DNA of 39,395 nucleotides from Dehalococcoidia bacterium (GCA_011192005.1 DUFB01000077.1:1-39395); one strand, 5' to 3'; counted from the first letter of the stretch, positions 16,729 through 26,612 are shown. Translations and numbers: made by a program. The notes: generated from the letters alone by a model not told the origin.

Positions 16729-17493
16729 TTAGATACGACCTCTGATATCCGCAGTCTGCTTGACGATACTGGTAAAATCGTCAGCTTTGAGGCTGGCGCC
16801 GCCGACCAGAGCCCCATCAATCTCGGGCTGGCGAATCAACTCGGAAATATTATCAGCAGTAACGCTGCCGCCATAGAGAATACGTACGCTATCGGCAACA
16901 TCACTACCATGCTGATAAGAGACTAGTTGCCGGATAAAGCCGATGGTATCGTTAGCCTGAGCACCGGTGGCCGAACGACCGGTGCCGATAGCCCAGACGG
17001 GCTCGTAGGCAATGACCATACCGCTGAGGAAGTGGAGTCGGTCGGAAGATGACGATAGCTGACGGGTGAGGATCTCCTCCGTTTTACCGGCCTCATTCTC
17101 TTCCAGTCTTTCACCGATACATAGTATGGGTTTTATTTCGGCTTCAATGGCGGTCTTTATTTTCCTATCTATAATCTCACCGGACTCATTGAAATACTGC
17201 CGGCGTTCCGAATGCCCGATAATGACATAGTCGCACAATCCTTTGAGCATCAGCGGCGATATTTCCCCGGTATAGGCGCCCTTCTCCTCGTAGAACATGT
17301 TCTGCGCCCCGAGCATAACCGAGCTCCCTTTAAGCACGTCCCTGACCGCCGCCAGCGAAATAAAGGGAGGACAAACCAGCTTATCGACACCTTTTATCTT
17401 ATCAAGCCCGGACAGCATCGATTTGACCAAAGCTACGGCATCATCCAGGGTGGTATTCATTTTCCAGTTACCGGCAATCATTGGTACACGCAT
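16729..17493 (-). CDS. tpiA: Triosephosphate isomerase
   Basis: MRVPMIAGNWKMN, IGHSERRQYF, AYEPVWAIGTG, LYGGSV. Internal start chosen over track start 17535. Confidence 0.95.
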   Translation of the reverse strand: MRVPMIAGNWKMNTTLDDAVALVKSMLSGLDKIKGVDKLVCPPFISLAAVRDVLKGSSVMLGAQNMFYEEKGAYTGEISPLMLKGLCDYVIIGHSERRQYFNESGEIIDRKIKTAIEAEIKPILCIGERLEENEAGKTEEILTRQLSSSSDRLHFLSGMVIAYEPVWAIGTGRSATGAQANDTIGFIRQLVSYQHGSDVADSVRILYGGSVTADNISELIRQPEIDGALVGGASLKADDFTSIVKQTADIRGRI

Positions 17494-17503
17494 TTGATTT
17501 CTC

Positions 17504-18727
17504 CTAAGCGCCAAATTTATGCAGCTTGAGGGCATTGGCCATCGCCAGGGGCATTATCTCCGTAGAAGAAAATCTCCCTAATCCGCCGTTTATAAAGGCT
17601 TTCTCGGAAAACTCGGTGACAGCGTCAGGCCGACAGTACTGTGACCATAACAAAACCGGCACGGGGTGCCAGCTGTGTCCTTTGAGTAAGGCAGGCGTAG
17701 AGTGGTCTCCCGTGATTACCAGAACATCAGGCTCAAGTGCGGTCAACTCGGGTAGAACCGCGTCGATTTGCTCCAGTACCTCTACTTTACGGGCAAAATC
17801 ACCATCCTCACCGGCACTATCCGTCCACTTCACGTGAAGGAAGAAAAAGTCATAATCCTTATAATTTTTCTTGAGTACGGCTATTTCTTCGGCTAAAGTA
17901 GTCACCCCGTCAGCCACTTCCATGCCAGCCAGTCGGGCAAGCCCACGGTACATGGGATAGATAGCTATTGCCAGCGGTTTTAACTTGTATATTTCCTGAA
18001 TTATGGGAAGTTTCGGCCGGACGGAAAAACCCCGAAGCAGAACCATATTAGCCGGATGATAATCATATAACACGCTCCTGGCTTCAGCGATGAACTGGTT
18101 GGCTGCTTCAGCCAGTCTGACAGCTCCGGATTCTTTGGGTGAAACCGGCTTGATTTTCAGAGGAGCAACACCCAGTTGCTGGGGGTCAGACTCGGTGACA
18201 TCCGGGGAAAGGAATTCACCATGAAAAATGATGACAAAGCGGTGCTCTCTCACGGGATGGACCGCGATTCTAACTCCCGATAGAGGTATTTCTTCGAGGA
18301 TTTTGCATAACTCGGCACACCTCTCGGTGGAAATTCTTCCGGCACGACGGTCAGCCACTTTACCGTTTTCGTCCAGAGTACAGAAGTTGCCGCGGGCGGC
18401 CACTTCCCCGGGTTTAAGATTGATATCAATGCCGATAGCCTCGAGGACACCCCTGCCGATATTACAACTAACCGGGTCGTATCCGAACAGCGCCAGGTGG
18501 CCCGGAGCGCTGCCCGGGGTGATGCCGCAACCAATAGGGTCAACCATGCCGCAAATCCCCCGAGCCGCCAGCGCGTCTAAATTGGGAAGGTTAGCCATCT
18601 CCAGTTCCGATTTTCCGGTAGTCGGGTCCGGCAGACCGCCAAGCCCGTCGATGGTAAACAAAATAATCTTGCTCTCCGAAGGTCGGGATAATTCTTTCAT
18701 CAATTCAAGGTCAGCCATTTCAATCAC
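17504..18727 (-). CDS. apgM: 2,3-bisphosphoglycerate-independent phosphoglycerate mutase, archaeal type
   Basis: FTIDGLGGLPDP, TPGSAPGHLALFGYDP, VLVITGDHSTP; 407 aa. Confidence 0.9.
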   Translation of the reverse strand: MIEMADLELMKELSRPSESKIILFTIDGLGGLPDPTTGKSELEMANLPNLDALAARGICGMVDPIGCGITPGSAPGHLALFGYDPVSCNIGRGVLEAIGIDINLKPGEVAARGNFCTLDENGKVADRRAGRISTERCAELCKILEEIPLSGVRIAVHPVREHRFVIIFHGEFLSPDVTESDPQQLGVAPLKIKPVSPKESGAVRLAEAANQFIAEARSVLYDYHPANMVLLRGFSVRPKLPIIQEIYKLKPLAIAIYPMYRGLARLAGMEVADGVTTLAEEIAVLKKNYKDYDFFFLHVKWTDSAGEDGDFARKVEVLEQIDAVLPELTALEPDVLVITGDHSTPALLKGHSWHPVPVLLWSQYCRPDAVTEFSEKAFINGGLGRFSSTEIMPLAMANALKLHKFGA

Positions 18728-19926
18728 CTTATTACGGATTGCTTATCCTTTAACAATACCACACCCGGTAATTCCTCGCCGCCGAGGAATTTCAGGGAGG
18801 CGCCACCACCGGTAGAGATAAAGGTAATTTTATCAGCCAGTCCCATGGAGTATATAATCTCCGCAGTAGAACCCCCGCCGATGATAGTGGTAGCACCATG
18901 CTCGGCGATGAACGAGGCGATGGATTTAGTACCTTTAGCGAACTGCGGGATTTCTTCTATGCCCATAGGGCCATTCCAGAATATCGTGCTGGCACCCATG
19001 AGGCCTATGCGGAATTTCTCCACAGTCTCCGGCCCTATATCCACAATCCGCTTGTTTTTATGAATTTTTTCAACGGAAACGACTTCTCCCCTAGCATCAT
19101 TGTCGATTTCATCGGCAACGATTACATCGACGGGAAGGATGATACGGACACCGCTTCTCTCTGCTTCTTTCATTAATTTGGCCGCAACACCGACGCTTTC
19201 CTCTTCCACCAGCGACTCGCCGACTTCACAAGATCTGGCTTTAAGGAAAGTAGCCGCCATACCCCCTCCAATCAAGAGACAGTTGACCTTGCTCATGATA
19301 TTATTCAGCATGCCGACCTTATCGCTGACCTTGGCACCGCCGAAAACGGAGATGAACGGAGGCGTCGGTCTCTCGAGGAGCCCTCCCAGGGTATTTATCT
19401 CCTTTTCCAGCAACAGGCCGGCGACTGCGGGAAGATACTGGGCAATACCGGCTATCGACGCGTGAGCCCGATGGGATGTGCCGAAGGCATCGTTGACAAA
19501 AACATCGCCGAGTCGTGCCAGAGCCCTGGCGAATTCGGCACTACCGGTTTCCTCATCGGAGTGAAAACGGAGGTTCTCCAGAAGCAGAACGTCGCCGCCG
19601 CGTAAAGCCGCCACGGATTTCTCCACTTCAGGTCCGATACAGTTAACGGCGACGCCCACCTGCTGTCCCAGAATCTGAGAAAGTCTCTGAGCAACCGGAG
19701 CAAGACGCAGCTCGTTGACAATCTTACCTTTCGGCCTGCCCAGATGAGATATCAGAATTACCCGGGCATTACGCTCAATCAGGTACTTGATAGTGGGCAG
19801 AGCCGCCCTGATACGGCTGTCATCGGTGATAGCCCCGGTAGCAACATCCACGGGAACATTAAAGTCAACCCGTACCAGCACCCGTTTATCAGCGACTTCT
19901 ATATCCCTGACGGTCATTTTATTCAT
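18724..19926 (-). CDS. pgk: Phosphoglycerate kinase
   Basis: VLVRVDFNVP, RVILISHLGRPKG, FGGAKVSDK, GPMGIEEIPQF, GGGSTAE. Confidence 0.97.
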   Translation of the reverse strand: MNKMTVRDIEVADKRVLVRVDFNVPVDVATGAITDDSRIRAALPTIKYLIERNARVILISHLGRPKGKIVNELRLAPVAQRLSQILGQQVGVAVNCIGPEVEKSVAALRGGDVLLLENLRFHSDEETGSAEFARALARLGDVFVNDAFGTSHRAHASIAGIAQYLPAVAGLLLEKEINTLGGLLERPTPPFISVFGGAKVSDKVGMLNNIMSKVNCLLIGGGMAATFLKARSCEVGESLVEEESVGVAAKLMKEAERSGVRIILPVDVIVADEIDNDARGEVVSVEKIHKNKRIVDIGPETVEKFRIGLMGASTIFWNGPMGIEEIPQFAKGTKSIASFIAEHGATTIIGGGSTAEIIYSMGLADKITFISTGGGASLKFLGGEELPGVVLLKDKQSVIR

Positions 19927-19957
19927 TTAGATATCTCCAGTAAAACACAATATAAAA

Positions 19958-19990
19958 AATCAGGCGTAATTTGCTGCGCCTGATTAAAAT
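19958..19990 (-). terminator. Intrinsic terminator between dxs and pgk
   Basis: AATCAGGCG (19958-19966) / CGCCTGATT (19977-19985), T-run on the minus strand beyond. Confidence 0.7.
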
Positions 19991-20047
19991 TTCCTCATCC
20001 GGACATATTCCGTATCGACAATCCGCAACGGTATTTTCATAATACAA

Positions 20048-21952
20048 TTACGTCGCCTTAGCTTTATCGGGTTTTTTCGGCTCTTTATCCGGGCTGTATT
20101 CAGGGAATAACCTAAGGGTCTGCCTTACTATCCCGTCGGCATCCAGTCCGTATTTAGCCCGTAAGAATGCCTGCGAGCCATGCTCGATAAATCGATCAGG
20201 AATACCTATCCTGGTTACTCTAACATCGGATATACCCGATTCCTGGAGTAAACAGGCAACACTGCTGCCAAATCCACCGACAAGCACGTTTTCCTCTACG
20301 GTTACCACGCGTTTGATACGACCGGCTAAATCACAAATAAGAGAGGAGTCCAGTGGTTTTGCGAAACGCGCATTAACAACGTTAGCTTCAATTTCCAGGG
20401 AAGCCAGCCTCTCAGCGGCTTCTCTGGCAGGCGTCACCATGGAACCCAGAGCCAGAATAGCCACGTCCTCACCGTACCTGACAACTTCGCCTTTACCAAC
20501 GGGTATCTCATATAATGTGGTATCCAGCTCTACACCCAGACCGGCACTGCGCGGATACCTTACCGCCATCGGCAGGCCAGATTTTACCGCGGTATAAAGC
20601 AGATGCTGAAGCTCATTTTCATCTTCAGGCGCCGCCACAACCAGGTTGGGTATCAGGCTCAGATAGGATAAATCAAAAGTCCCCTGATGCGTCTTGCCAT
20701 CATCGCCGACAATCCCTCCCCGGTCAATAGCCAGCACCACCGGAAGGTTCTGAAGGCAAACATCGTGGATTATCTGGTCGAAAGACCGCTGGAGGAAGGT
20801 GGAATAGATGGCAACGACGGGTATGTAGCCCTGCGTTGCCAGACCGGCGGCGAAGGTTACAGCATGCTGTTCGCAGATGCCGACATCAAAGACACGGCCA
20901 GGAAATTCAGCCTCAACAACGCTGAGGCAATTACCCTCGGGCATGGCGGGGGTAATAACCACCAGTTTCGGCTCCTCACGAGCCAGTTTCAGGATTGTCT
21001 GGGCAAAGACTTCACTGTAGGTCGGGATTTCTTTTTCGGTTTTACATTCGGCCGATATGCCGTGGAAATATACCGCGTCACTCTCCGCGGGCTGGTATCC
21101 TTTACCTTTGATAGTAACAGTATGAACAAGGGTCGGACCCCGGTAAGCATCACGCACCCGGGTCAATGCCGTTTCCAGATCATGAATATTGTGTCCATCG
21201 ATGGGGCCGACGTAAGAAAAACCCAGCGCTTCCCAGATAGGTGTCGGCGCCAGCAGTTCTTTGATTCTCTCCTCGATTAACTGGCTGAGTTTCCAGATTT
21301 TTTTACCGAAGGGAAGCCTGGTAACTATCTTTTCGCCGCGATTTTTCACTTTACGCAGTCGCCGGTTCAACCGCACACGGCTCAACACCTTGGCGATGGC
21401 CCCGACTGTCGGAGAAATGGACATACCATTATCGTTAAGCACCACGATAAGCCTAGGACTGAGATGTCCTGCCTGGTTCAGCGCCTCGTATGCCATCCCG
21501 GCAGTAATGGCACCATCACCGATGACGGCAATTACGTGATAGTTATCACCGGCAAGGTCTCGGGCAGTAACCATGCCCAGAGCCGCCGATATGGAGGTAC
21601 TGGCATGGCCGGCCCCAAAAGGGTCATACTCGCTTTCTTCACGACTGGTAAAACCGGATAAACCCTCGTACTGGCGGAGGGTGTTAAAACGATTTTTTCT
21701 GCCGGTAAGAAGCTTATGAACGTAGCTCTGATGCCCGACATCCCAGATAATTTTATCATCGGGACTGGAAAATACCCTGTGCAGGGCGATGGTGAGTTCG
21801 ACGACACCCAAGTTGGATGCCATATGTCCGCCGGTTGTGGTCACCGTGGAGACGATTTCATGCCTTAGTTCATCCGCCAGTTTCTCCAGCGCTGGTAATG
21901 CTAATCCTTTCAAATCAGCGGGGCTATTGATTTTATCAAGCAATCTCGGCAT
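20048..21952 (-). CDS. dxs: 1-deoxy-D-xylulose-5-phosphate synthase
   Basis: GGHMASNLGVVELTIALH, DVGHQSYVHKLLTGR, GDGAITAGMAYEALN, DRGGIVGDDGKTHQG. Confidence 0.97.
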   Translation of the reverse strand: MPRLLDKINSPADLKGLALPALEKLADELRHEIVSTVTTTGGHMASNLGVVELTIALHRVFSSPDDKIIWDVGHQSYVHKLLTGRKNRFNTLRQYEGLSGFTSREESEYDPFGAGHASTSISAALGMVTARDLAGDNYHVIAVIGDGAITAGMAYEALNQAGHLSPRLIVVLNDNGMSISPTVGAIAKVLSRVRLNRRLRKVKNRGEKIVTRLPFGKKIWKLSQLIEERIKELLAPTPIWEALGFSYVGPIDGHNIHDLETALTRVRDAYRGPTLVHTVTIKGKGYQPAESDAVYFHGISAECKTEKEIPTYSEVFAQTILKLAREEPKLVVITPAMPEGNCLSVVEAEFPGRVFDVGICEQHAVTFAAGLATQGYIPVVAIYSTFLQRSFDQIIHDVCLQNLPVVLAIDRGGIVGDDGKTHQGTFDLSYLSLIPNLVVAAPEDENELQHLLYTAVKSGLPMAVRYPRSAGLGVELDTTLYEIPVGKGEVVRYGEDVAILALGSMVTPAREAAERLASLEIEANVVNARFAKPLDSSLICDLAGRIKRVVTVEENVLVGGFGSSVACLLQESGISDVRVTRIGIPDRFIEHGSQAFLRAKYGLDADGIVRQTLRLFPEYSPDKEPKKPDKAKAT

Positions 21953-22168
21953 TATCGTCTTATAAAGTAAATAAACCTGCCGTTTTTATACTATCAATGA
22001 ACTTGAAGAAATGTCAAGCAAAAAAGCCCTTTCCTACCCTGCCCGTAAAGCTCCCTTGACTCTATTCACAAGGTTCTGATAGACTCACGGAGAACACCCA
22101 GATCCAGGTGTCTGTTTACTTTTTGATGAATTCTCCGGAGGTAGACGTATCCCGAGAATATTATAGTG

Positions 22169-22651
22169 ATGGACATAGTTGAGATCCTGATAATCATAGG
22201 CACCGCAGCTTCGCCGATAATAGAGCTTAGAGGCGCTATCCCCATCGCCATAGGGAGATACCATTTCACCTGGTTCTACGCCTACCTGTTCAGCGTAATC
22301 GGTAATATTATCCCCGTTCCTTTTCTCCTCGGCTTTCTCGAAGGCATTATCGCATTGTTGAGCAAGGTACACTTTCTGGACAGGATAATCCAGTGGTTTC
22401 TCACCAAGACCAGGCAGAGAGGAAAAATAGTTGAGAGATACGAGCGTTTCGGCCTGGCGTTATTCGTGGCCATACCATTACCCATTACCGGTGCCTGGAC
22501 AGGTTCTATACTGGCATTTCTGATGGGACTGAAATTCAAACATGCCCTGGTATCAATAATCGCGGGAGTGCTCATAGCCGGAGCAATCGTGGTCAGCGCT
22601 ACCGTCCTGGGATGGGCAGTCGCCGATATATTTACCAAGCCCGTAGACTAG
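22169..22651 (+). CDS. Small multi-drug export / COG2426-like membrane protein
   Basis: SPIIELRGAIPIAIG, PLPITGAWTGSILAFLMGL; start may be 22166 or 22169. Confidence 0.8.
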   Translation: MDIVEILIIIGTAASPIIELRGAIPIAIGRYHFTWFYAYLFSVIGNIIPVPFLLGFLEGIIALLSKVHFLDRIIQWFLTKTRQRGKIVERYERFGLALFVAIPLPITGAWTGSILAFLMGLKFKHALVSIIAGVLIAGAIVVSATVLGWAVADIFTKPVD

Positions 22652-22685
22652 CACCGGATGATTCTTGATGTAACTGACGAACTAC

Positions 22686-22714
22686 TTGTTTTACCGTGTG
22701 TTTTATCGTAAAAT
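22686..22714 (+). promoter_or_regulatory. tRNA-Arg promoter
   Basis: TTGTTT (22686-22691), 17 nt, TAAAAT (22709-22714). Confidence 0.55.
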
Positions 22715-22731
22715 TTACGTGTGATTCGTGC

Positions 22732-22808
22732 GTCCCTGTAGCTCAGTTGGACAGAGCGGCTGCCTTCTAAGCAGCGGGTCGTGGGTTCGAATCCCTCCAG
22801 GGACGCCA
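22732..22808 (+). tRNA. tRNA-Arg (anticodon TCT), CCA encoded
   Basis: GTCCCTG/CAGGGAC acceptor, anticodon loop CTTCTAA, GGTTCGAATCC T-loop. Confidence 0.95.
22764..22808 (+). repeat. attL-like direct repeat (within intact tRNA-Arg)
   Basis: CTTCTAAGCAGCGGGTCGTGGGTTCGAATCCCTCCAGGGACGCCA. Confidence 0.85.
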
Positions 22809-22862
22809 GAATAGCTTCGATTTTTACCCATTTTTAAGGTTCCTCCTTTCACTCTATCCTTT

Positions 22863-22915
22863 TGCTTAACAATTTGCTTAACTTTTAGCAATAATTCTGT
22901 ACTAATCTGCTTAAC
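22863..22915 (+). repeat. Three TGCTTAAC direct repeats adjacent to attL (candidate recombinase arm sites)
   Basis: TGCTTAAC at 22863-22870, 22875-22882, 22908-22915. Confidence 0.5.
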
Positions 22916-22982
22916 TTTACCTTCAGTTCATACAATAACTCTATATCTCACAAAGTAACGAAAAATATATAGAAAATGGTTC

Positions 22983-25900
22983 TCAAGTATTGATTACCCT
23001 GGATGTTTGAGGGTACTTATCCAGACAGAATTTATGACAGAGATCCCTAATTCCTGATAACGCATCCTTCTCTTTTTCTTTAGCAAACGTATTAAGATAT
23101 TTTTGATAAATGAGTAGTGCTAACGATCTATTTTTTCTTTCTAAGTGCAGACGCATAATCCGGCAATATACATCCTCTTGGTATGGGTCAATGGAAAGTA
23201 ATTTCTCAAGTAGTGTTAATGCTTTATCAATATTCCCCTTTTCGGCTTGAAAATCAGCTAATAACGAAAGAATCCCCAAATAAGCATGTTCGAGTTCACG
23301 TCGGCGGTCTTCTACCCATTCGGTGTAGAACTCTGTGAGAAACGCCCCAGAGTAAACTTCTTCAGCACGTTCAAGAGCAATGCTCTGCTGTTCATCCTTT
23401 GGATATTTACCTGCTATAGCAATAAGGCGTTCGAACTCCGCTACATCAAACCAAACACGTAAATCGGGATTAATCTTATATTTACTATCTTCCAACGAGA
23501 AGACTGCTGGAAAGAGCGCTCTACGTGCTCGAAACATATTGATATGAAAGTTGCTGCTCCCTTTCGCCGGTGATGAATCTGGCCATAATGCTGTGGTAAT
23601 TTGCTCCCTTGTTCTTCCACTAGGGTATATTAGCAGGTAGAAGAACATCTCTTTAGCGCGACTTGATCTCCAGTCAATGTCCTTTATTTGATGATTATTC
23701 AATATAATTTTAGAACATCCCAGTGCATGGGCCACGATATCGTGTTTAGTCTTTAAATTAGAGCTCTTCGACTTATCAGCAATATCTCTAGCCTGCTCCA
23801 TTTCATTTAGAGATCTTATCTTTTCCAAAACCCTGACAAACCGGCCTTCTCCAATTCCGAGTGAAACACCATAATGCACTAACGGTAGAGTTTTTTTGCC
23901 CTCTATCACCATGAAGTTTTCATATCCTAATTTATCGGCCAGCTTAGACGCTTTGTTGAGCCATTCCGCCGCTGCGTTGTATTCACGGGATAGAAATGAT
24001 ACCTGTGCGAGGTGGAAATACACCTTTGCCAGGGCATCTCTGTCACCCATAATCCGTAAATGCTTACCGGCATTACTCAGTTTCATCTTAGCCCGTTCAA
24101 ATAGACCAGTTTCATAATCAATGATACCGAGTTGGACATCAAAGAGTGCTTTTTCATATGGTTGTTTCTGATCCTCTGTCTGATAGCGAGCTTCTTCAAG
24201 TAACGTCTTGGCTCTATCGTATTGCTCAAGAAGTCGGTATGTCTCCCCGATACCAGCAGTAGCATAAGCGATAAACGTTGCTTCCATTGACTGCCTGGCA
24301 AGTTCAATACCTTCATAGTAATTTTTCAATGCTTCATCAAAACGACTTAAGTCTCGAAGCGTATCCGCTATCGATATTTTTATTACTGCTTCTATACGCA
24401 AGTGCCCTGTTTCCTTTGCTTTTTCGAGTCCGGAGTGAAAAACATCAAGTGCCAGATTATATTGTCCAAAACGTTGGTATATTATCCCAATGTTATTTAG
24501 AGTAGCAGCGAGTTCGCCGAGGTTATTGATTTTCATCCATCCAACTCTCGCCTTTTCTAAATACATCTTTGCCTTGGTAAGCTGGCCTAATCTCTTATAA
24601 GTGACCCCTAGAGAATTGTGTACTAGAGCTAGAGCTCCAATATCAAAAATAGAAGAATAATATCTCTGAGCTAGTCGAAGTTGCTTAATGGATGAAGGAA
24701 ATTGCCCCTGATCTTTGTAGATGTCTCCCAACCTCCGATGGCACGCGCCGAGTAGTTCCGCTGGTCCATGGTGGTCTTCCAATAACCGTATAGCAGCTAA
24801 TATATTAATTTTAGCTTCTTTGAAATACCCACCCAAACGAAACATCGCGCCCCGCCAGCTTAATGTTTCTGCTTTTAGAAGCCAGTCTTCATCACCTGAA
24901 AGCTTATTGAATAAACTGGCTAACAGCTCGTGTGCTTTTTTAATATCCCCCAGGTGACTAAGGCACTGTACATCCAGTAAAACTAATTCTGGGTCAGAAG
25001 CTCTCAGATTTGTTGGTAACATTTTGAACCATCTTTGCATAATAGACCATTTCCCGGCTTTCAGTAAGTCTGGACCTGCGTCTTTAATTATCCGTGCGAC
25101 TTCGTGGTACTTCCCGGCGTTATGATAATGGGTCACAGCTTTTATCAACTGGTGATCTTGTTCGTATAACAAAGCAGCCTTAAAATGTAGAATCCCAAAT
25201 TGAGTAGGATCATCCTGCCTCAACTTCTCTTGTAGAAAGTCCCTGAAAAGTTGATGATATCGATAGTGTCTAGCCTTTATGTCTACGCACTGAAGGAAAA
25301 GATTCTGCTGTGCGAGATAACTCATCACCTTAAGGTAGTTCACATTTGGAATTAGTTGTTCAATAAATTCGGATTCCATGTCATAAATCGTACTAGAAGC
25401 TAGTAAGAATTGCTGAATGTCTAGAGATTGTTTCTCAAATACTTCTGTTGTCATATAACGGAAAACCTGATCTTTAGTAATCTCTGGTCTTTTGGAGAAG
25501 TTGCTTGTACTTAAGTTATTGAGATGAAGCATCAGGCTTATTGCCCAGCCTTCCGTTTTCTTGACTAAATTGTCAGCTTCCTGACTTGTTAGATTCTGGC
25601 CAAAGCATGCGGCAGCTAGACACTTCGTTTCATCCGCTGTGAATGATAAGTGCGACATCTCAAGGATAGAAACCTGATTTCTCAATGTCAGTTTCGAAAT
25701 GACTGGTATTTCTACTTGCGTACGGCTTGTAATGATGAAATTGCAATTCTCAGGAATTTGTTCCAACAAAAGATTCAATATAACCTTCGCTGGTTCAGAA
25801 TGTTCGATAAGGTGATAGTCTTCGAGTATGAGGACAAGGTAGTCCGGCAGTGAATTATTAATTTCTTTTATCATGATTTCAAGCAAATGACGAGGATTAT

Positions 25901-26231
25901 TCCTAATATCACTTGCCGTAGTCAGTTGTGATATTGGAAATTGACCGAAGCCGGGGAAGCGTGAAGATATGGAGGAAAGAATGCCTTCCAGAAGTAGTTT
26001 GGGGTCTTCGTCCTCGACATTGAATGAATACCAACAGACGGGGACATCAATGCTGTGAACAAAATCAGCAAGAAGTGTGGTCTTACCATAACCCGCAGGT
26101 GCTGTAATCACCTGTAGTCGCCGCTGGATGTTATTATGCAAGATGTCAATTAGACGCTCGCGATGAACATGACTACTCCCTAATTGTGGGATGAGCAGTT
26201 TCGTATTTAATACCCTATTAGTGATACTCAT
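22983..26231 (-). CDS. Large MalT/SARP-like ATP-binding transcriptional regulator with TPR region, winged helix and BTAD domain
   Basis: 1082 aa; P-loop VITAPAGYGKTTLLADF, long TPR array, C-terminal wHTH (RSSRAKEMFFYLLIYPSGRTREQITTALWP) and BTAD-like region. Confidence 0.88.
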   Translation of the reverse strand: MSITNRVLNTKLLIPQLGSSHVHRERLIDILHNNIQRRLQVITAPAGYGKTTLLADFVHSIDVPVCWYSFNVEDEDPKLLLEGILSSISSRFPGFGQFPISQLTTASDIRNNPRHLLEIMIKEINNSLPDYLVLILEDYHLIEHSEPAKVILNLLLEQIPENCNFIITSRTQVEIPVISKLTLRNQVSILEMSHLSFTADETKCLAAACFGQNLTSQEADNLVKKTEGWAISLMLHLNNLSTSNFSKRPEITKDQVFRYMTTEVFEKQSLDIQQFLLASSTIYDMESEFIEQLIPNVNYLKVMSYLAQQNLFLQCVDIKARHYRYHQLFRDFLQEKLRQDDPTQFGILHFKAALLYEQDHQLIKAVTHYHNAGKYHEVARIIKDAGPDLLKAGKWSIMQRWFKMLPTNLRASDPELVLLDVQCLSHLGDIKKAHELLASLFNKLSGDEDWLLKAETLSWRGAMFRLGGYFKEAKINILAAIRLLEDHHGPAELLGACHRRLGDIYKDQGQFPSSIKQLRLAQRYYSSIFDIGALALVHNSLGVTYKRLGQLTKAKMYLEKARVGWMKINNLGELAATLNNIGIIYQRFGQYNLALDVFHSGLEKAKETGHLRIEAVIKISIADTLRDLSRFDEALKNYYEGIELARQSMEATFIAYATAGIGETYRLLEQYDRAKTLLEEARYQTEDQKQPYEKALFDVQLGIIDYETGLFERAKMKLSNAGKHLRIMGDRDALAKVYFHLAQVSFLSREYNAAAEWLNKASKLADKLGYENFMVIEGKKTLPLVHYGVSLGIGEGRFVRVLEKIRSLNEMEQARDIADKSKSSNLKTKHDIVAHALGCSKIILNNHQIKDIDWRSSRAKEMFFYLLIYPSGRTREQITTALWPDSSPAKGSSNFHINMFRARRALFPAVFSLEDSKYKINPDLRVWFDVAEFERLIAIAGKYPKDEQQSIALERAEEVYSGAFLTEFYTEWVEDRRRELEHAYLGILSLLADFQAEKGNIDKALTLLEKLLSIDPYQEDVYCRIMRLHLERKNRSLALLIYQKYLNTFAKEKEKDALSGIRDLCHKFCLDKYPQTSRVINT

Positions 26232-26477
26232 TTTATTTGATTGTCACTCAGACCGTCATTTGTTTAACAACTTTTTTGCATGTTCAGGTTAAGGAAACTT
26301 AGTTTTCTTGCTAAATAATTATAGACCGCTTATCAAATGAGGGCAAGAGCAACCACAGGGCCTTGTTAAAAAATACCCACCAATTTTATATACAACGATT
26401 CTTGGTAAGAGTTTGGTAAGATCCACTTCCTTATTATTAACAAACAAACCTGAGAATTTAAAAAGGGGGGTGATATT

Positions 26478-26612
26478 ATGAAATCATTCTCGGCGCGCAT
26501 ACAGCTATATATACCTTGGCTCAAATTTGCTTTTTTGTTGGCTGTCATTATTGTTACATTAATTATTTGTGCAGCACCTGCAAGCGCATCACCTGATGTT
26601 ACAGGCATCTAG
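26478..26612 (+). CDS. Short exported peptide precursor (44 aa) or truncated exported protein
   Basis: ATG at 26478 with GGGGGGTG SD; translates MKSFSARIQLYIPWLKFAFLLAVIIVTLIICAAPASASPDVTGI*. Signal-peptide-like with an AxA site. Below the size cut of the track. Confidence 0.5.
   Translation: MKSFSARIQLYIPWLKFAFLLAVIIVTLIICAAPASASPDVTGI

Noticed and set aside
26366-26608. 80-aa minus-strand ORF over the small exported peptide gene
   Set aside because: No SD or family signal; the + strand ORF has a strong SD and signal peptide.
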